64,000 nucleotides of DNA from Xanthostigma xanthostigma (Eukaryota; Arthropoda; Insecta; Raphidioptera; Raphidiidae), in assembly GCA_963575645.1 (NCBI GenBank), contig OY754470.1, positions 49,073,201-49,137,200 of the forward strand, in the 5' to 3' direction. The notes under the pieces were generated by a model. The model searched no databases and was not told where the DNA came from. It was given only the letters and a program-made list of their open reading frames with translations. Below, piece by piece: positions 47,141 to 57,895 of this stretch (position 1 is its first letter; each line of letters starts with the position of its first letter). Position numbers and translations under genes: made by a program.

Positions 47141-47907
47141 TACAGGGTGTCCCATTAAGAATGGGACATAGAACAACCGCAGATTCTTCAATTCAAAATA
47201 AAACGATTAAGCGAAATATGCTTAGATAAAATGTTACTCGTTTCCGAAATACGGGGTGTTGAAGTTGAAAACTGAAAAATTATTAATGTCCATAATTTTT
47301 TTAAAACACCGTATAATTTTACTCAAATCGGCACACTTGTTAAATATCATAAAATGCACCTAACAATAAAAAAATTAGTTCAGTACGCTCTACCAGTGGC
47401 GTACGGCAGGAGTAAGTAATGCTTGTACCCCTTCTAAATATTACGCCGCTGTCTAAATTTTAATTTTGACTATAATTTTAATTTTTTTGATATTTTCTAA
47501 GTCAATAATGTACACTTGTTAGTGTGTTGTAAAGTCATTGGTTTTCGAGATATTCGCAGTTTTTTTAAGACAAAATTGTAAAAATGAATATTATTAATAA
47601 TAATACAAATAAAAAGTACATGTCTATATCTTTAACTACGAATATCTCAAAAACCAATGACTTTACAACAAACTAACAAGTGTACATTATTGACTTAGAA
47701 AATATCAAAAAAAATAAAATTATTGTCAAAATTAAAATTTAGACAGCGGCGTAACATTTAGAAGGGATACAAGCATTACTTACACCTGCCGTACGCCACT
47801 GGTAGAGCGAGTAACATTTTATCTAAGCATATTTCGCTTAATCTTTTTATTTTGAATTGGAGAATCTGCGGTTGTTCTATGTCCCATTCTTAATGGGACA
47901 CCCTGTA
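47141..47907. mobile_element. Foldback element, tacagggtgtcccattaaga ends
   Basis: It begins tacagggtgtcccattaaga and ends with the exact complement, with TA outside each end. The arms pair almost throughout: gaatctgcggttgttctatg, ccagtggcgtacggcag and gtacacttgttagt all recur inverted. The left arm has about 145 bp (from after 47231 to about 47386) with no counterpart on the right. A transcript would form a very long double-stranded hairpin. No coding. Confidence 0.92.
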
Positions 47908-47913
47908 TACATA

Positions 47914-48053
47914 TGTGCATTGGTGTCTGAAAAATTAGTCGATAGTTTTATTTATTGAAGAGTTCTAATCAGACGTCAATCAAAGATTCAAATAATTCTA
48001 GGCCAGTAAAATGATGAACTCTACTAATTCAAAAATTAGAAGAACTTTCCCAT
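47914..48053 (+). mobile_element. Penelope-like end unit, long form, copy f
   Basis: Nearly identical to copy b at 10523-10661 through aactttcccat. It starts 6 bp after the foldback at 47141-47907, which appears to have inserted into the AT-rich upstream part of this repeat (compare tatacatttatatgcattgg at 10512). Confidence 0.7.
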
Positions 48054-48427
48054 ACGTCAGGGTGCCGTCTATATAAAACGTGCACCGTTGTAGTGAAAAA
48101 AGTAAAGGTTTGACGGGACACTACTTTTGTTCTTGGAAGAGTTCACAATATGACATTGGTATACAAAACAATATTAAAACCGACGATATTAATACAGTTA
48201 ATATATTATGTATGTACAAAGCACATGGAAGCTTTTCGTCGTTACGTTATTATAGTGTTAGTAATCAGTGTATTGAAAGCTTTTAAATTAACTAATTAAT
48301 TAGAGTACTGCAGTATTGGAGTATGGCAGAGAGACAGAATTGTACAGAGGGAGCAACGCGCTTATATATTTGCTATATAGTCGTAATATTATACAGAATG
48401 TGCGGATAAATGTAGGGTAGAGGTGGG
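48054..48427. other. Non-coding stretch
   Basis: No gene or recognised repeat. Confidence 0.45.
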
Positions 48428-48498
48428 AACACTATGCCGAGTTGCAGAAAGCATTGTCAAAAAATTTGGATTTGACAATGACAGACTGTGATCAGATG

Positions 48499-48992
48499 CA
48501 GTGCCGGATTAACCTGTAAGCAAATTAAGCAATTGCTTAGGACATCACGTCTCAAGGGGCATCAAGAATCACCACTCAGAAATGAAAAGTACCTCACTAA
48601 ACTGTGTCAACAATTTTTTTTCTTTTTTTCATGTTCTCAAAAATTTTATCTATACTGGTTTGTCTTTAGAAGTATAAAAGTTAAAAATAAATAATTATTT
48701 ATTTTTGAAAATGAAAACGAAACATTATTTCTTAAGGGTTCAATTTTTCTAATTTTAAAGTTTTGAAACTTTTTTCTATTAATTGTATAAAAATGCTTAA
48801 GGTCCGAGTTTATAGACAGCCAAATTTTCAATGAGAGCATTGATTGTAAAATTCAATTTTTTTTCCTAAAAATCTATGCTTTTTTAACTTTTTTTTATCA
48901 ATATGATTTTTTTTTATAAACTGAACATATTAGAGATGGGGTTCATAAGCAAGAAATGCTTAGGGCATCAAGGAATCCTTAATCCGGCACTG
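48499..48992. mobile_element. hAT-like MITE, cagtgccggattaa ends
   Basis: Terminal cagtgccggattaa is inverted at the right end (ttaatccggcactg), and pairing resumes with gcttagg and gcatcaag. The flanking octamers atcagatg and atcagttt agree at 6 of 8. The host sequence has an uninterrupted relative at 20.43-20.50 kb. The 494-bp element carries no transposase. Confidence 0.85.
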
Positions 48993-49124
48993 ATCAGTTT
49001 CCATACATTAGGAGCAGTTTTTGTATTTCGTATTTGAACTACCTGTCATCTTGAACATTAGATTGTACTCCCACAAAACAAATGATTGATCGACATATTA
49101 AAAGATCATTTTTCAAGCTATTAC

Positions 49125-49816
49125 TCTAAGATCCCGATTTGGCTCGATATTCACCCATCTAGTTTTCTAATGAAATTTGAATTTTGATAATATAATATAT
49201 TAATAAAGAAAAATTGATTTGGTTACCATTTTCTTGGCACAGCTATTTTAATAAAAAAATGAAGTTGTTAATTTTATTTCTGAAATGTAGTTATCGAGTT
49301 TTCAAATAAATTTATTACCAATCGAAAAAAAAATATATATATAAAATGCCAAAGTTTGTTCGACATTTTGATTCCTGGCAGAAAACCAGACAGACATCGA
49401 ATTAGTATTTTGCAGTTATAGGGTTTTCTATATTGTCATATATGAAAATGTAAATAATTTTATTGCGAACACGTGGAACATATTATATGTAGGTAACCAT
49501 GGTAACAAATAACAAATATCATAATATTTATACAAATATTAAGAGCACTGTGGTTGAAACAAAAATAAAAAATATGGAATAGTTACTTCTTACCACAACT
49601 GTGTGGTAAAAAGTAACTATTCTATACTGTTTATCATAATATTAATACTAAATAAATACAATACAATTAACAACTTTAATTTTTCATTAAAAATAGCTGT
49701 GCCAAGAAATTGAATGGCAATCAAATCAATTTTTCTCTATTAGTACATTATCTTATCAAATTTTAATTTCATTAGACAACTCGATGGGGGAATATCGATC
49801 CAAATCGAGATCTTAG
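49125..49816. mobile_element. Long-armed foldback, about 155-bp arms
   Basis: The left arm starts ctaagatcccgatttggctc and the right ends with the near complement; inner blocks aaaattgatttggtt and cttggcacagctattt recur inverted. The centre holds a copy of the ttaccacaac repeat: acaaatattaagagcactgt, then gaatagttacttcttaccac pairing with gtggtaaaaagtaactattc at 49579-49624. Nested insertion is likely. Confidence 0.85.
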
Positions 49817-50636
49817 ACTATTAGTTGTTCCGTTTTGAAAATAAATAGTACTATCAAAAATCTCGGGAAACAATGACTGCACGTTCCGTTTCAAAAAAGG
49901 AAATGTCGAAAAGAACAAAAACTTCAGTAACAGGTGCATTAAGTTAGTTTATACACTGATGTTGTTTTTGTTTGTTTTTTTTTCCTCCAAAACATCCCTG
50001 TATAATAATGTTATCTGATATACGCGTACAGTATGTATGTGCATTGTATGACTAATGTATTATATTGTCTGCGCTTTAGGGTTACACAAAACGATAGGCT
50101 TTGTATTGAAATAATCTCTTTCCAAATGGTTTTTATTTAAATTTTGTGGTTGATCATCACTGATCGCTCTGTGGTATTATTTACACAGCGACGAATAACT
50201 ACAACAGAAATTTACAAAATATAAAATTATATTCAATTGGTTTCTTTCAGTAACATTCGTTGGTGCATCGTGTTCAATACAAATATAAAAAAATTAAATC
50301 ATAAATAGCCGTGCCCGTTTATTTTATTCTCTTTTATATTCAGTTTACAAAAAAGTATCATTTATATATAGGTTTACAACAACAAAAACCTGTCCGGTAT
50401 TTATAGAAATAGGTTTATTCTAAAAATTATACTGCGCTTATGAAATACTACAGAGCACGTCAGTTGAGTTGTTGAGCGTCTACAATAAATATTAATAAAA
50501 TGTTTCCTATGATATGTATATGTAAAAACGACCAATCATAAAAAACTGTTGAATTAAGATATATTATAATAAAAAAATAAATTGCCCAAAATACGCTTTG
50601 TTTTATGATGTATTATATTTTTAATTAGGCCTAGTT
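49817..50636. other. Non-coding stretch
   Basis: No gene or recognised repeat. Confidence 0.5.
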
Positions 50637-50704
50637 TATATGAGAGGCGTTCAACGCGCGTTGGGCCAACGCGCGTTGAACGCTCTTCATGTGTGCTAGG
50701 CCTT
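50637..50704. repeat. Small palindromic element
   Basis: aggcctagtttatatgagag pairs with ctcttcatgtgtgctaggcct, and the centre is gcgttcaacgcgcgttgg-gccaacgcgcgttgaacgc, a perfect 17-18-bp stem. Its CpG-rich core contrasts with the AT-rich flanks. Confidence 0.85.
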
Positions 50705-50915
50705 AAAGTTTTAATCAATACAATTATGTAATTCTAAACACAAATTAGAAATCTAGGTATGGGTACCTACATTTATTATTTACACAAAAATATTTTCATA
50801 GTTTATTTTTATAATACAACAAATTTGTATCTAAGTAACGAATTGTTAAATTATAAAATTTGTTTTCATTTTTGTTACATAAAAATTGCGTTTGTTATAC
50901 CGAATTAAACATTAG

Positions 50916-50946
50916 AAATTCTTTTTTGTTTCAGGTAAGTGTACAG
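50916..50946 (+). promoter_or_regulatory. Strong recursive-splice-site candidate
   Basis: A pyrimidine tract ttcttttttgtttcag is followed immediately by gtaagtgtac; the junction is 50934/50935. Both halves match strong insect consensus sequences, and the zero-length exon between them is the definition of a ratcheting site in long introns. No other evidence of transcription exists here. Confidence 0.4.
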
Positions 50947-51067
50947 TTTCTATTGAAGAACTTTTCATTACTAAAGACAAACTGTAAGTACTTATAATAA
51001 TGTTTAACTTTGTCTAAACCAAAGTGAACCTTAGAAAAACTTAATATTTTAATTGTGAATGCCGTAT

Positions 51068-51120
51068 AAGACACTTACACTAGCGGCGTCGGTCGGATGG
51101 CGAGACCTAACGATCAGATC
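51068..51120 (+). repeat. Dispersed motif cggtcggatggcgagaccta
   Basis: Related blocks lie at 53691-53723 (minus strand) and 55185-55240 (plus); copies at 51.07 and 55.19 kb also share the preceding gacacttacacta / ggcacttatacta. It is probably the end of an unrecognised element. Confidence 0.55.
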
Positions 51121-51465
51121 AACATTTTTTTATATAGCATAGAAAGTTTAGAAGACGCGTGTTCTGCCAGAAAACGTTAAGATAATAGAACAGTACTCTT
51201 ATTACAATAAAATATAAAGCAAAAGTTTTAGAATCTATTATTTTTCGTTTTTTAGATATCGGATACCCTGACGTAGTACTAATATTGGAAGAGACTAGGG
51301 CGTGCCCTATCTATACAGTAAAGGGCAGTTTATACAACAATAAAAGCAAATATCATTTAGAAGTCACGGTTTTGACTGTTAATTTTTTTATTGGTGTAAA
51401 GTTTAGATGACTTAAGAGAATATTTTTTTAGATAGATTGTAGATTATAAATTCTATCAGAATGCT

Positions 51466-51534
51466 CAAATCTTTGATTAACGCCTGATTAGAATTCTTCA
51501 ATAAATAAAATTATTGACCAAATTTTCAGACAAT
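51466..51534 (-). mobile_element. Penelope-like end unit, copy g
   Basis: caaatctttgattaacgcct to ccaaattttcagacaattt, on the minus strand, isolated and somewhat diverged. Confidence 0.65.
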
Positions 51535-51628
51535 TTTTCTATCAAAATGTATCAACATGACTTAACTAAAGGGATCATTGGAACCATCTTTGAAATTTTA
51601 TAAAGTAAGAGTTTTTACAATTATAATA

Positions 51629-52510
51629 CAGAGTGACCGGTAATTGCTCGTATTCGTCTCGGGAGAAGAAACTACGACTAATTTGGAATTATTTGACCTC
51701 TATCACTTGAGGGTCGGAAATGCGTTATTTTCGAGAAAATCTAGTACGATTTTATTTTTACAAAAATCTGAATTTTGGGAGTTTAAAATTAAAAAAAAAA
51801 TAAGTATTCTCACTTTTTGGCCTGAATTTTTCCATATCTGATAGCTTACTAATTGGCCAGCCTTCCTAAAACTTAAAACCCCGAAATTTGCTGTTAGATC
51901 TTATATTGTGTGTTAAAATTTACAATAAATAAAAATTCATAAGAAATAAATAAAATTATCGACCAATTTTTCAGACAATATATTAACAAAAAATATCAAT
52001 AACACATTAACGTTTCGATCCGGATTTGGATCTTCTTCAGAACGGATCTAAAAATATAAAAAAAAATAATTAATAATTAGTTTCTATTTATTTTTAATGT
52101 AATTCGTGAAAGATTTTTTTAATAACAAACATTGTTTGTTATTATTTTTTCAATATTTCTATATTAAAAAAATCTTTCACGAATTACATTAAAAATAAAT
52201 AGAAACTAATTATTAATTATTTTTTTTATATTTTTAGATCCGTTCTGAAGAAGATCCAAATCCGGATCGAAACGTTAATGTATTATTGATATTTTTTGTT
52301 AATATATTGTCTGAAAAATTAGTCGATAATTTTATTTATTGAAGAGTTCTAATCAGACGTTAATCAAAGATTTGAATTCATAAGAAAATCGAGATAGATT
52401 TTCATGAAAATGATACATTTCCGACCCCCAAGTGATAGAGGTTAAATAATTTCAAATTAATCATAGTTTCTTGTCCCGAGAGGAATACGAGCAATTGCCG
52501 GACACCCTGC
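51629..52510. mobile_element. Foldback with cagagtgaccgg / ccggacaccctg ends
   Basis: The outer arms (51629-51760 and 52390-52510) share ggtaattgctcgtattcgtc and cctctatcacttgagggtcg in inverted orientation. The terminus belongs with the tacagggtgt foldbacks at 12.94, 30.95 and 47.14 kb. A Penelope-like palindrome is inserted near the centre (51947-52374). Confidence 0.85.
51947..52374 (+). mobile_element. Penelope-like palindromic insert
   Basis: It folds almost completely: cgatccggatttggatcttc (left) mirrors gaagatccaaatccggatcg (right), and tctttcacgaattacattaa and agaaactaattattaatta also recur. Only the right end carries the full end unit (gaagagttctaatcagacgt, 52341-52374). It is flanked by a direct repeat aattcataagaaa at 51934-51946 and 52375-52387. 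No polymerase coding remains. Confidence 0.82.
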
Positions 52511-52574
52511 ATATATGGCTAGATAAATAAAATTTCCGACGTTAAAACAAATATATAAAAATGGCTACATTTTC

Positions 52575-52647
52575 TATTTAAAAAAGTCCGCGACAGCTAA
52601 AATAAACAATCTACAATTCCGGGCGAAGCCGGGCCTGGCTGCTGGTA
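52575..52647 (+). mobile_element. Helitron-like 3' end fragment
   Basis: aaaaagtccgcgac and gggcgaagccgggcctggct-gctggta match the 3' part of the element at 26.6-26.96 kb. The 5' part is missing or unrecognisable. Confidence 0.5.
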
Positions 52648-54202
52648 TTAATACAAACAAAAATTTATTATTATCTACAAATTACTCCAACTTCTTGCTT
52701 GATAAATGGGATATCCGTCTTCCAATTTCAATATTACTCTAGTCGGTAAACAAACGGGATGCTCTGAATAGTATTAGCAAAATACTGTACAAAAGTCAAA
52801 GTAAATACGGACAGATGTATGTCTGTGTACCTATAAGCCACTCCACGATACGAAAGTTCACGACGAAAATCATATTAACCTTCTCGAAAGTAAATTGAAA
52901 AGTTTTGATAAAGGGAACGACTTGAATTGTGTGAAGTTTGTTCTGTTTGCGCTTTTCAAACATTTATCGAAACTTTGTAGGACACACACATAACTAACTT
53001 CAGACACATCTATATATACATATTATAACGTATTATATTGTGCAAGTCATACATAAGTATTTTTTATCTTAAAAATAAATATAGAAAGTTGACAAAAGGG
53101 ACAGTGAAATGTGTAAAGCTGCAATTACGATATTTAATTTTTGTAAAAAGTAAATATCGGAAAATTCAAATTGACTACATTTCGATATTTTAATTGATTC
53201 TTGCAAATTTTCGCAGTGCGAAACCCTGCCGACAATATATTTGCTAACACAGGCTGTGTGGCTTTATTATGTGAACTTAACTCTTGTTTTTTAGACAAAA
53301 TAAAAAATTTAACCCCTTAGTACATCCCTTGAAATAATATTTTTTTCGTAATGTAAATAACTATCAATTTACTTTAATTAAATCCACCCTTCACTATGTA
53401 AATCCATTTCTACAAAGTAATGTTTTTATAAAATTTTTAAGTCCGGTCCTGTTGGGCCGATTCTAATAAAATATTGGCAGCACATTTTTATCTTTACCAA
53501 TAGGTTAAATTTCAATTTTAAAACCATTCGGGGAATTTTTTCAGTATTTTTGGGCCCAAAAATATTTTTCAACCCCTAAAATCCACTCTTAAAGTGGCTC
53601 GATATATACATAATATGTGTAAACATACTTTTCCAAAAATGGTGCCAAACTTCTTACGAGGCTATGAAACGTCGATAAATTTTTGTCCGTCCCCTAGGTC
53701 CCGCCATCCGACCGACGCTTTATAGAAAACACTAATAACGCTGTCCATTCTATTCTATGCCGGTAACTTGTTGATATGAGCTAATGCCGAGCGTGCCATG
53801 GCTGGGCAAGTGCTAAGTCTACAGACTTGCATATGAGAGAGAGGTGTACATATTATTTTCGCTCTACTAGAATATGTTGATGGCGTGCGTCTGTGCTACG
53901 CAATGCGACGTACACACATACGAACCCAACTGTTAGTTTATTATATAATCCCGGCTATGCGGTTATATAACGACATAGCAATGTTCACTTTATATTGTAC
54001 AGAGGAGATTCCGTGAGTGTCGAGATACACTAAAACTTAACCTATTAACCCGGTTTCCATTGCAAGAAACCCATCGGCACGACAAACGGACAGTACGTCG
54101 CTAAATCTAGCCGGATGACCAAATTATTAGCTTGAGAATGAAGAACTATTTAATGATGCTTCTAATTTAAATTTAAGGCTAATGTACATAATCAATAAGT
54201 TA
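52648..54202. other. Non-coding stretch
   Basis: No gene. It includes the minus-strand cggtcggatggcgggaccta block at 53691-53723 and a somewhat GC-richer patch at 53870-54120 without a supported frame. Confidence 0.45.
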
Positions 54203-54625
54203 CCAAGCGGGGTGGAGTAACTAGACTCGCATTCGAGAGGTACCGGGTTCCAATCCCGGTGAGGGCACATGTGATCGGGAATTTTTCCTGCTGCCTCTCG
54301 CGGAGAAACGGTAATTCCTGTACCAGCCTTCTCGTTGAGGTTTTCCATGGTTTCCTTCAATAATTCCAGATCAATATCGAGATGGTTCCTTATTGAAGGC
54401 TATGACCAATTACCTGTCAAACTCATATGCTCAAAATTTTTCTACCTTATCCTAATGTCCGAAAATTCCTTCATTCGCCCATTGATGTTAATTAAGAGGA
54501 GGTTTAAAAATTGTAGAAAATAACGGGAAGTGTGGTAGAAAAAAAATAGTAATGCTGCGAATGGCGTCTCTAATCACATGAAGTCGAGAAACGGACGTTA
54601 AACGCATTATTATTATTATTATCAT
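54203..54625 (+). mobile_element. tRNA-derived SINE, copy 3
   Basis: The head reads gtaccgggttccaatcccgg, a B box with one change (ttccaatcc for ttcgaatcc). A deletion in the A-box region leaves agtaactagactcgcattcg. The body and tail match copies 1 and 2, ending acgttaaacgcattattatt. No clear target duplication is visible, and the damaged promoter suggests an older insertion. Open frames on both strands through it are incidental. Confidence 0.88.
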
Positions 54626-55610
54626 GAAATTATGGATTTGACCGAAATTTCATTTGAGAACCCTAAAATAGTCTTTAATTTGGACATAGATTTTTGTTTC
54701 CATCTTTTTTTTTATATACGTCATCGTGTTGAATTGTTTTCACCATGTGTGACCCGCACCTCCACCATACTATACCCGTGCTTCCACCACATTGAAGATA
54801 AGATTTTGACGGAAAGGACAAGAGCCTTAAATTTATATTAAGGGCATTTACTTGGCACTTAAGTGGTTTTTAATTTTGATGTCAAAAATTTCGTCATCCG
54901 GCAAAGTGGGGTTGCTAGTATAGAGAGTGAAATTTCAGCCCAAACTGCTGAGACAGTAAGCCAAGGAATATGTTTTTGTTGTTTGGCTGTGGTTATATTT
55001 AGACAACTTTAATGGCAGTTTGACGTTTAAGTTAAATTTTGTAAATTATACTCACACAATATTTTTATATTGTCTGTGATAATTTACATATATTAGTTTC
55101 TGCTAGTCATTGTGGAATATTATATTTTCTCTATTTGATTGGGAAATATTTCTAACAAATTATTATTTAATCGCTGGTGTTTGCCATAAGGCACTTATAC
55201 TATTGAGGTCGGATGGATGGCAGGACCTAGGAGTCTGATCAAATTTTCTCGACGTTCCATTGTCTCCTAAACACTTTGGCACTATTTTTGTTTATATATT
55301 ATAAATCAAGAATAAAATTATTTAATGGATTTTTTATAATTTACTGTTATTGATGAAGTATCTGTCAATAAATAAAAATAAGTGCTTAAGCAATCATAAT
55401 TATATACAAAAAAGTTGTGGTCATAATCTCAGATTTTAATGTTCATTTAAAAGACAACTGTTTTTATTTAATGATTATTATTTTAAAATAATTCAAATAT
55501 TTAGAATATATTTAAATATAAGCTTTGGGAGTTAATGGGCACATTTTATATCCCGTAAGTACAATGTACATGTATTGTAACATTATGTCAGTATGTTATA
55601 TATAGTGTGT
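54626..55610. other. Non-coding stretch
   Basis: No gene; includes the ggtcggatggatggcaggac block at 55207. Confidence 0.45.
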
Positions 55611-55611
55611 T

Positions 55612-56276
55612 TCATTCGTAACCAAAATACAACTAAAATATTCCTTCCATTGAATATATGCATTTTTCTAACCTCGTTTACAAAAATGGCGGTTGTATGA
55701 ATCTATAATTTTTGCATCCAACCTATTTCTTAGAATAACGCGGAATCGATTAGGCCTAAGCGCAAATTCGTCTCTCAATTAGTTTAGGAGCTACAACGGC
55801 TTAAAAGGAATTAACATTTGCACAGTTTAAATTGGCTACATCTTCGAAACTAAAAAAGATACAAGGTTGCGGATGGCCAGAATCGATTTAGTTTGAATTT
55901 TTCTACAAGTTCGGGTAATACAAAGTGGGCCAAAAATCACTTAGTGTCTTAAAAACTTGCAGATTTGCAAAACGCATATGAAAACATGAAAAACTGCGAT
56001 GTTTGGTAGAATATAAAAATATCTCAGATATGCTTAATATTAACGTGCCTTATAGAAAAAATTAGATATGCTTAATAATACCGTGTCTGATAGAATAAAG
56101 TACGCTGAATCGAATAGGCCTAAGCGCAAATTCGTATCTCGCTTAGCTTTGACGCTACGACGGTTTAAAAGGTATAAAAATTTTAATAGTTTAAATTGGC
56201 TATATCTCCGAAACTAAAAATTATATAAAATTGTAATATCAAAAGTAGTGTACTGGCTCTTATGGGGCACACTGTA
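55612..56276. mobile_element. Probable TIR element with internal direct repeat
   Basis: Weak inverted ends atagtgtgtttcat (55612) and tatggggcacactgta (ending 56276). Inside, about 120 bp is directly repeated (55735-55860 and 56097-56215), sharing taggcctaagcgcaaattcg and tttaaattggcta. The first repeat is followed by the gttgcggatgg block also present at 43.77 and 44.09 kb. Confidence 0.55.
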
Positions 56277-56645
56277 TTTATGCATACATGTACCTAATGT
56301 ATGGAATGAAAATTTATATCAGTTGATGTTGTAATAATTCCTTGTTCTTGGTGGAAACATTCTATATTATTAGACAATGTTATGATATTTGCGTATTAAC
56401 TGTACATATTATTATTATGTACGGCGTAAGTATCAAATGTAGTATCAGAGTATGTTCGTTTCTTCCCAGTAATAAATTGATGCAGCAATGTATATTTTTT
56501 AGTGATCGTCCGCCCATTTTGAAAATACAATTTCCTGTAGCGATTATTTAATTTTCTGATAGCAACAATCGGTTTGGTGAGAACGCAGACAATAAAATGA
56601 TGAACAAAATAGAAAGTTCTATAGCCCAAAATAAAAACTGGCAAA

Positions 56646-57245
56646 TTTTTGACGTGATAACGTCTTATAAATTGACGAATCACCAATCTTATAAATTGAT
56701 AAAACACCGGCTGCATGCACGAAAAAGTGTAACGTTCCTAACGTTCGTAACGCGTAACGTTCCGCCTGACCCTGTGCGTGCTTTTCTCGAAAACGGCCCT
56801 AACGATTTGGATGAAATTTACTGAAAAGGGATTTTGGGGCGCAAAAAATCGTTTTAGCTAGGTCTCATCTCTCGAAAAAATCGTTTTCTTACAAATTTTA
56901 TTATTATAAAAATCAATTTTTTGACGTATGAAAATACTTAAATATTGTAAGTAGGTTTTGGAATTTTATATTATAAACAGTGAAACAATTGTTTTATAAA
57001 TATTATGACAGCTAATCTTTGAGACTTAAAATAAATACGAAAGAAAGAAAGTTAAAAAAACAATTATATTATATGGTGAGTAATTTAAATAAATAAAATT
57101 AACCTAAATTTGAAGCGAAAGATGCAATATCATAGATTAGAATTATTATAATTATTATATGTAGAATTTAGGTTATGTATTACGGAATACGTTATCACGT
57201 AAAACTATCGTCCGTAAACCGACTTTACAGACAACCAATTTTTTT
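56646..57245 (+). mobile_element. Dispersed element E1, copy 5 (chimeric interior)
   Basis: It has the E1 start (gacgtgataacgtcttataa, minisatellite of 34 nt, cctgaccctgtgcgtgcttt) and end (aggttatgtattacggaata to accaattttttt). From about 56786 to 57168 the interior is unrelated to the other copies and begins ctcgaaaacggccctaacga, a string I associate with other common insect repeats. The two termini are therefore conserved around a swapped core. Confidence 0.85.
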
Positions 57246-57560
57246 CTGAAAATAACTTCATAAAAGATAAAAAAAATTCTACTAATCCGTGGAAGTCTAT
57301 GGGACTGTTCTTTAGGTCGATGATAACTGAACATTTTTTAAGAGAGGAATCAAAATTTTATATTTCTAATTTTCTTGTAACATCGAAAAAAATTACTTTT
57401 TTTAACAAATGTGAATTTTTCATACGGTATAGTGCGTACTACTATTTAATAACTTTAAAGAATAGCTTCTTTAAAATTACTTTATTTATTCAAACCGCAA
57501 TCGTATGATTCGAAAGTCGATTTTCTATTGTCAGTTATTTTATGATGACTAATAAAATAT
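57246..57560. other. Non-coding stretch
   Basis: No gene; the 69-codon frame at 57299-57508 has no domain. Confidence 0.5.
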
Positions 57561-57895
57561 TTTTTCTTCATACCTCGATCGAAAGTGCATACTTTCGGCA
57601 TCAAATGTAAGGCAGAAAGTCTAACATTTACTCCTTGGTGGGATTATACGCACCAATGCGGAAAGTTCGTACGTTCAACTGTTGTTTAGATGTCGTTTCC
57701 ATAACAACCCTATTACATTTAGCTAATAGTCGCGAGTATAAACTCAAAGCTGCTTGCTTGGAATTTATCTGTGTTTTTATGAAATTAATAAGTAATTAAT
57801 TAATTAATGTATTTAATAAGCGTGCTTACGACCGAGACATGAAGAAAAATAGTATACACCACACTTTCACCTCTTGTCGTGTATAATACGCGCCA
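57561..57895. mobile_element. TIR element copy B (uninterrupted)
   Basis: Inverted ends ttcatacctcgatcg (57567) and cgaccgagacatgaag (57830). It retains a segment of about 90 bp (ggtgggattatacgcaccaa and onward) lost from copy A, and has a single agctaata at 57720, the empty site for the nested hAT-like insert of copy A. Confidence 0.75.
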
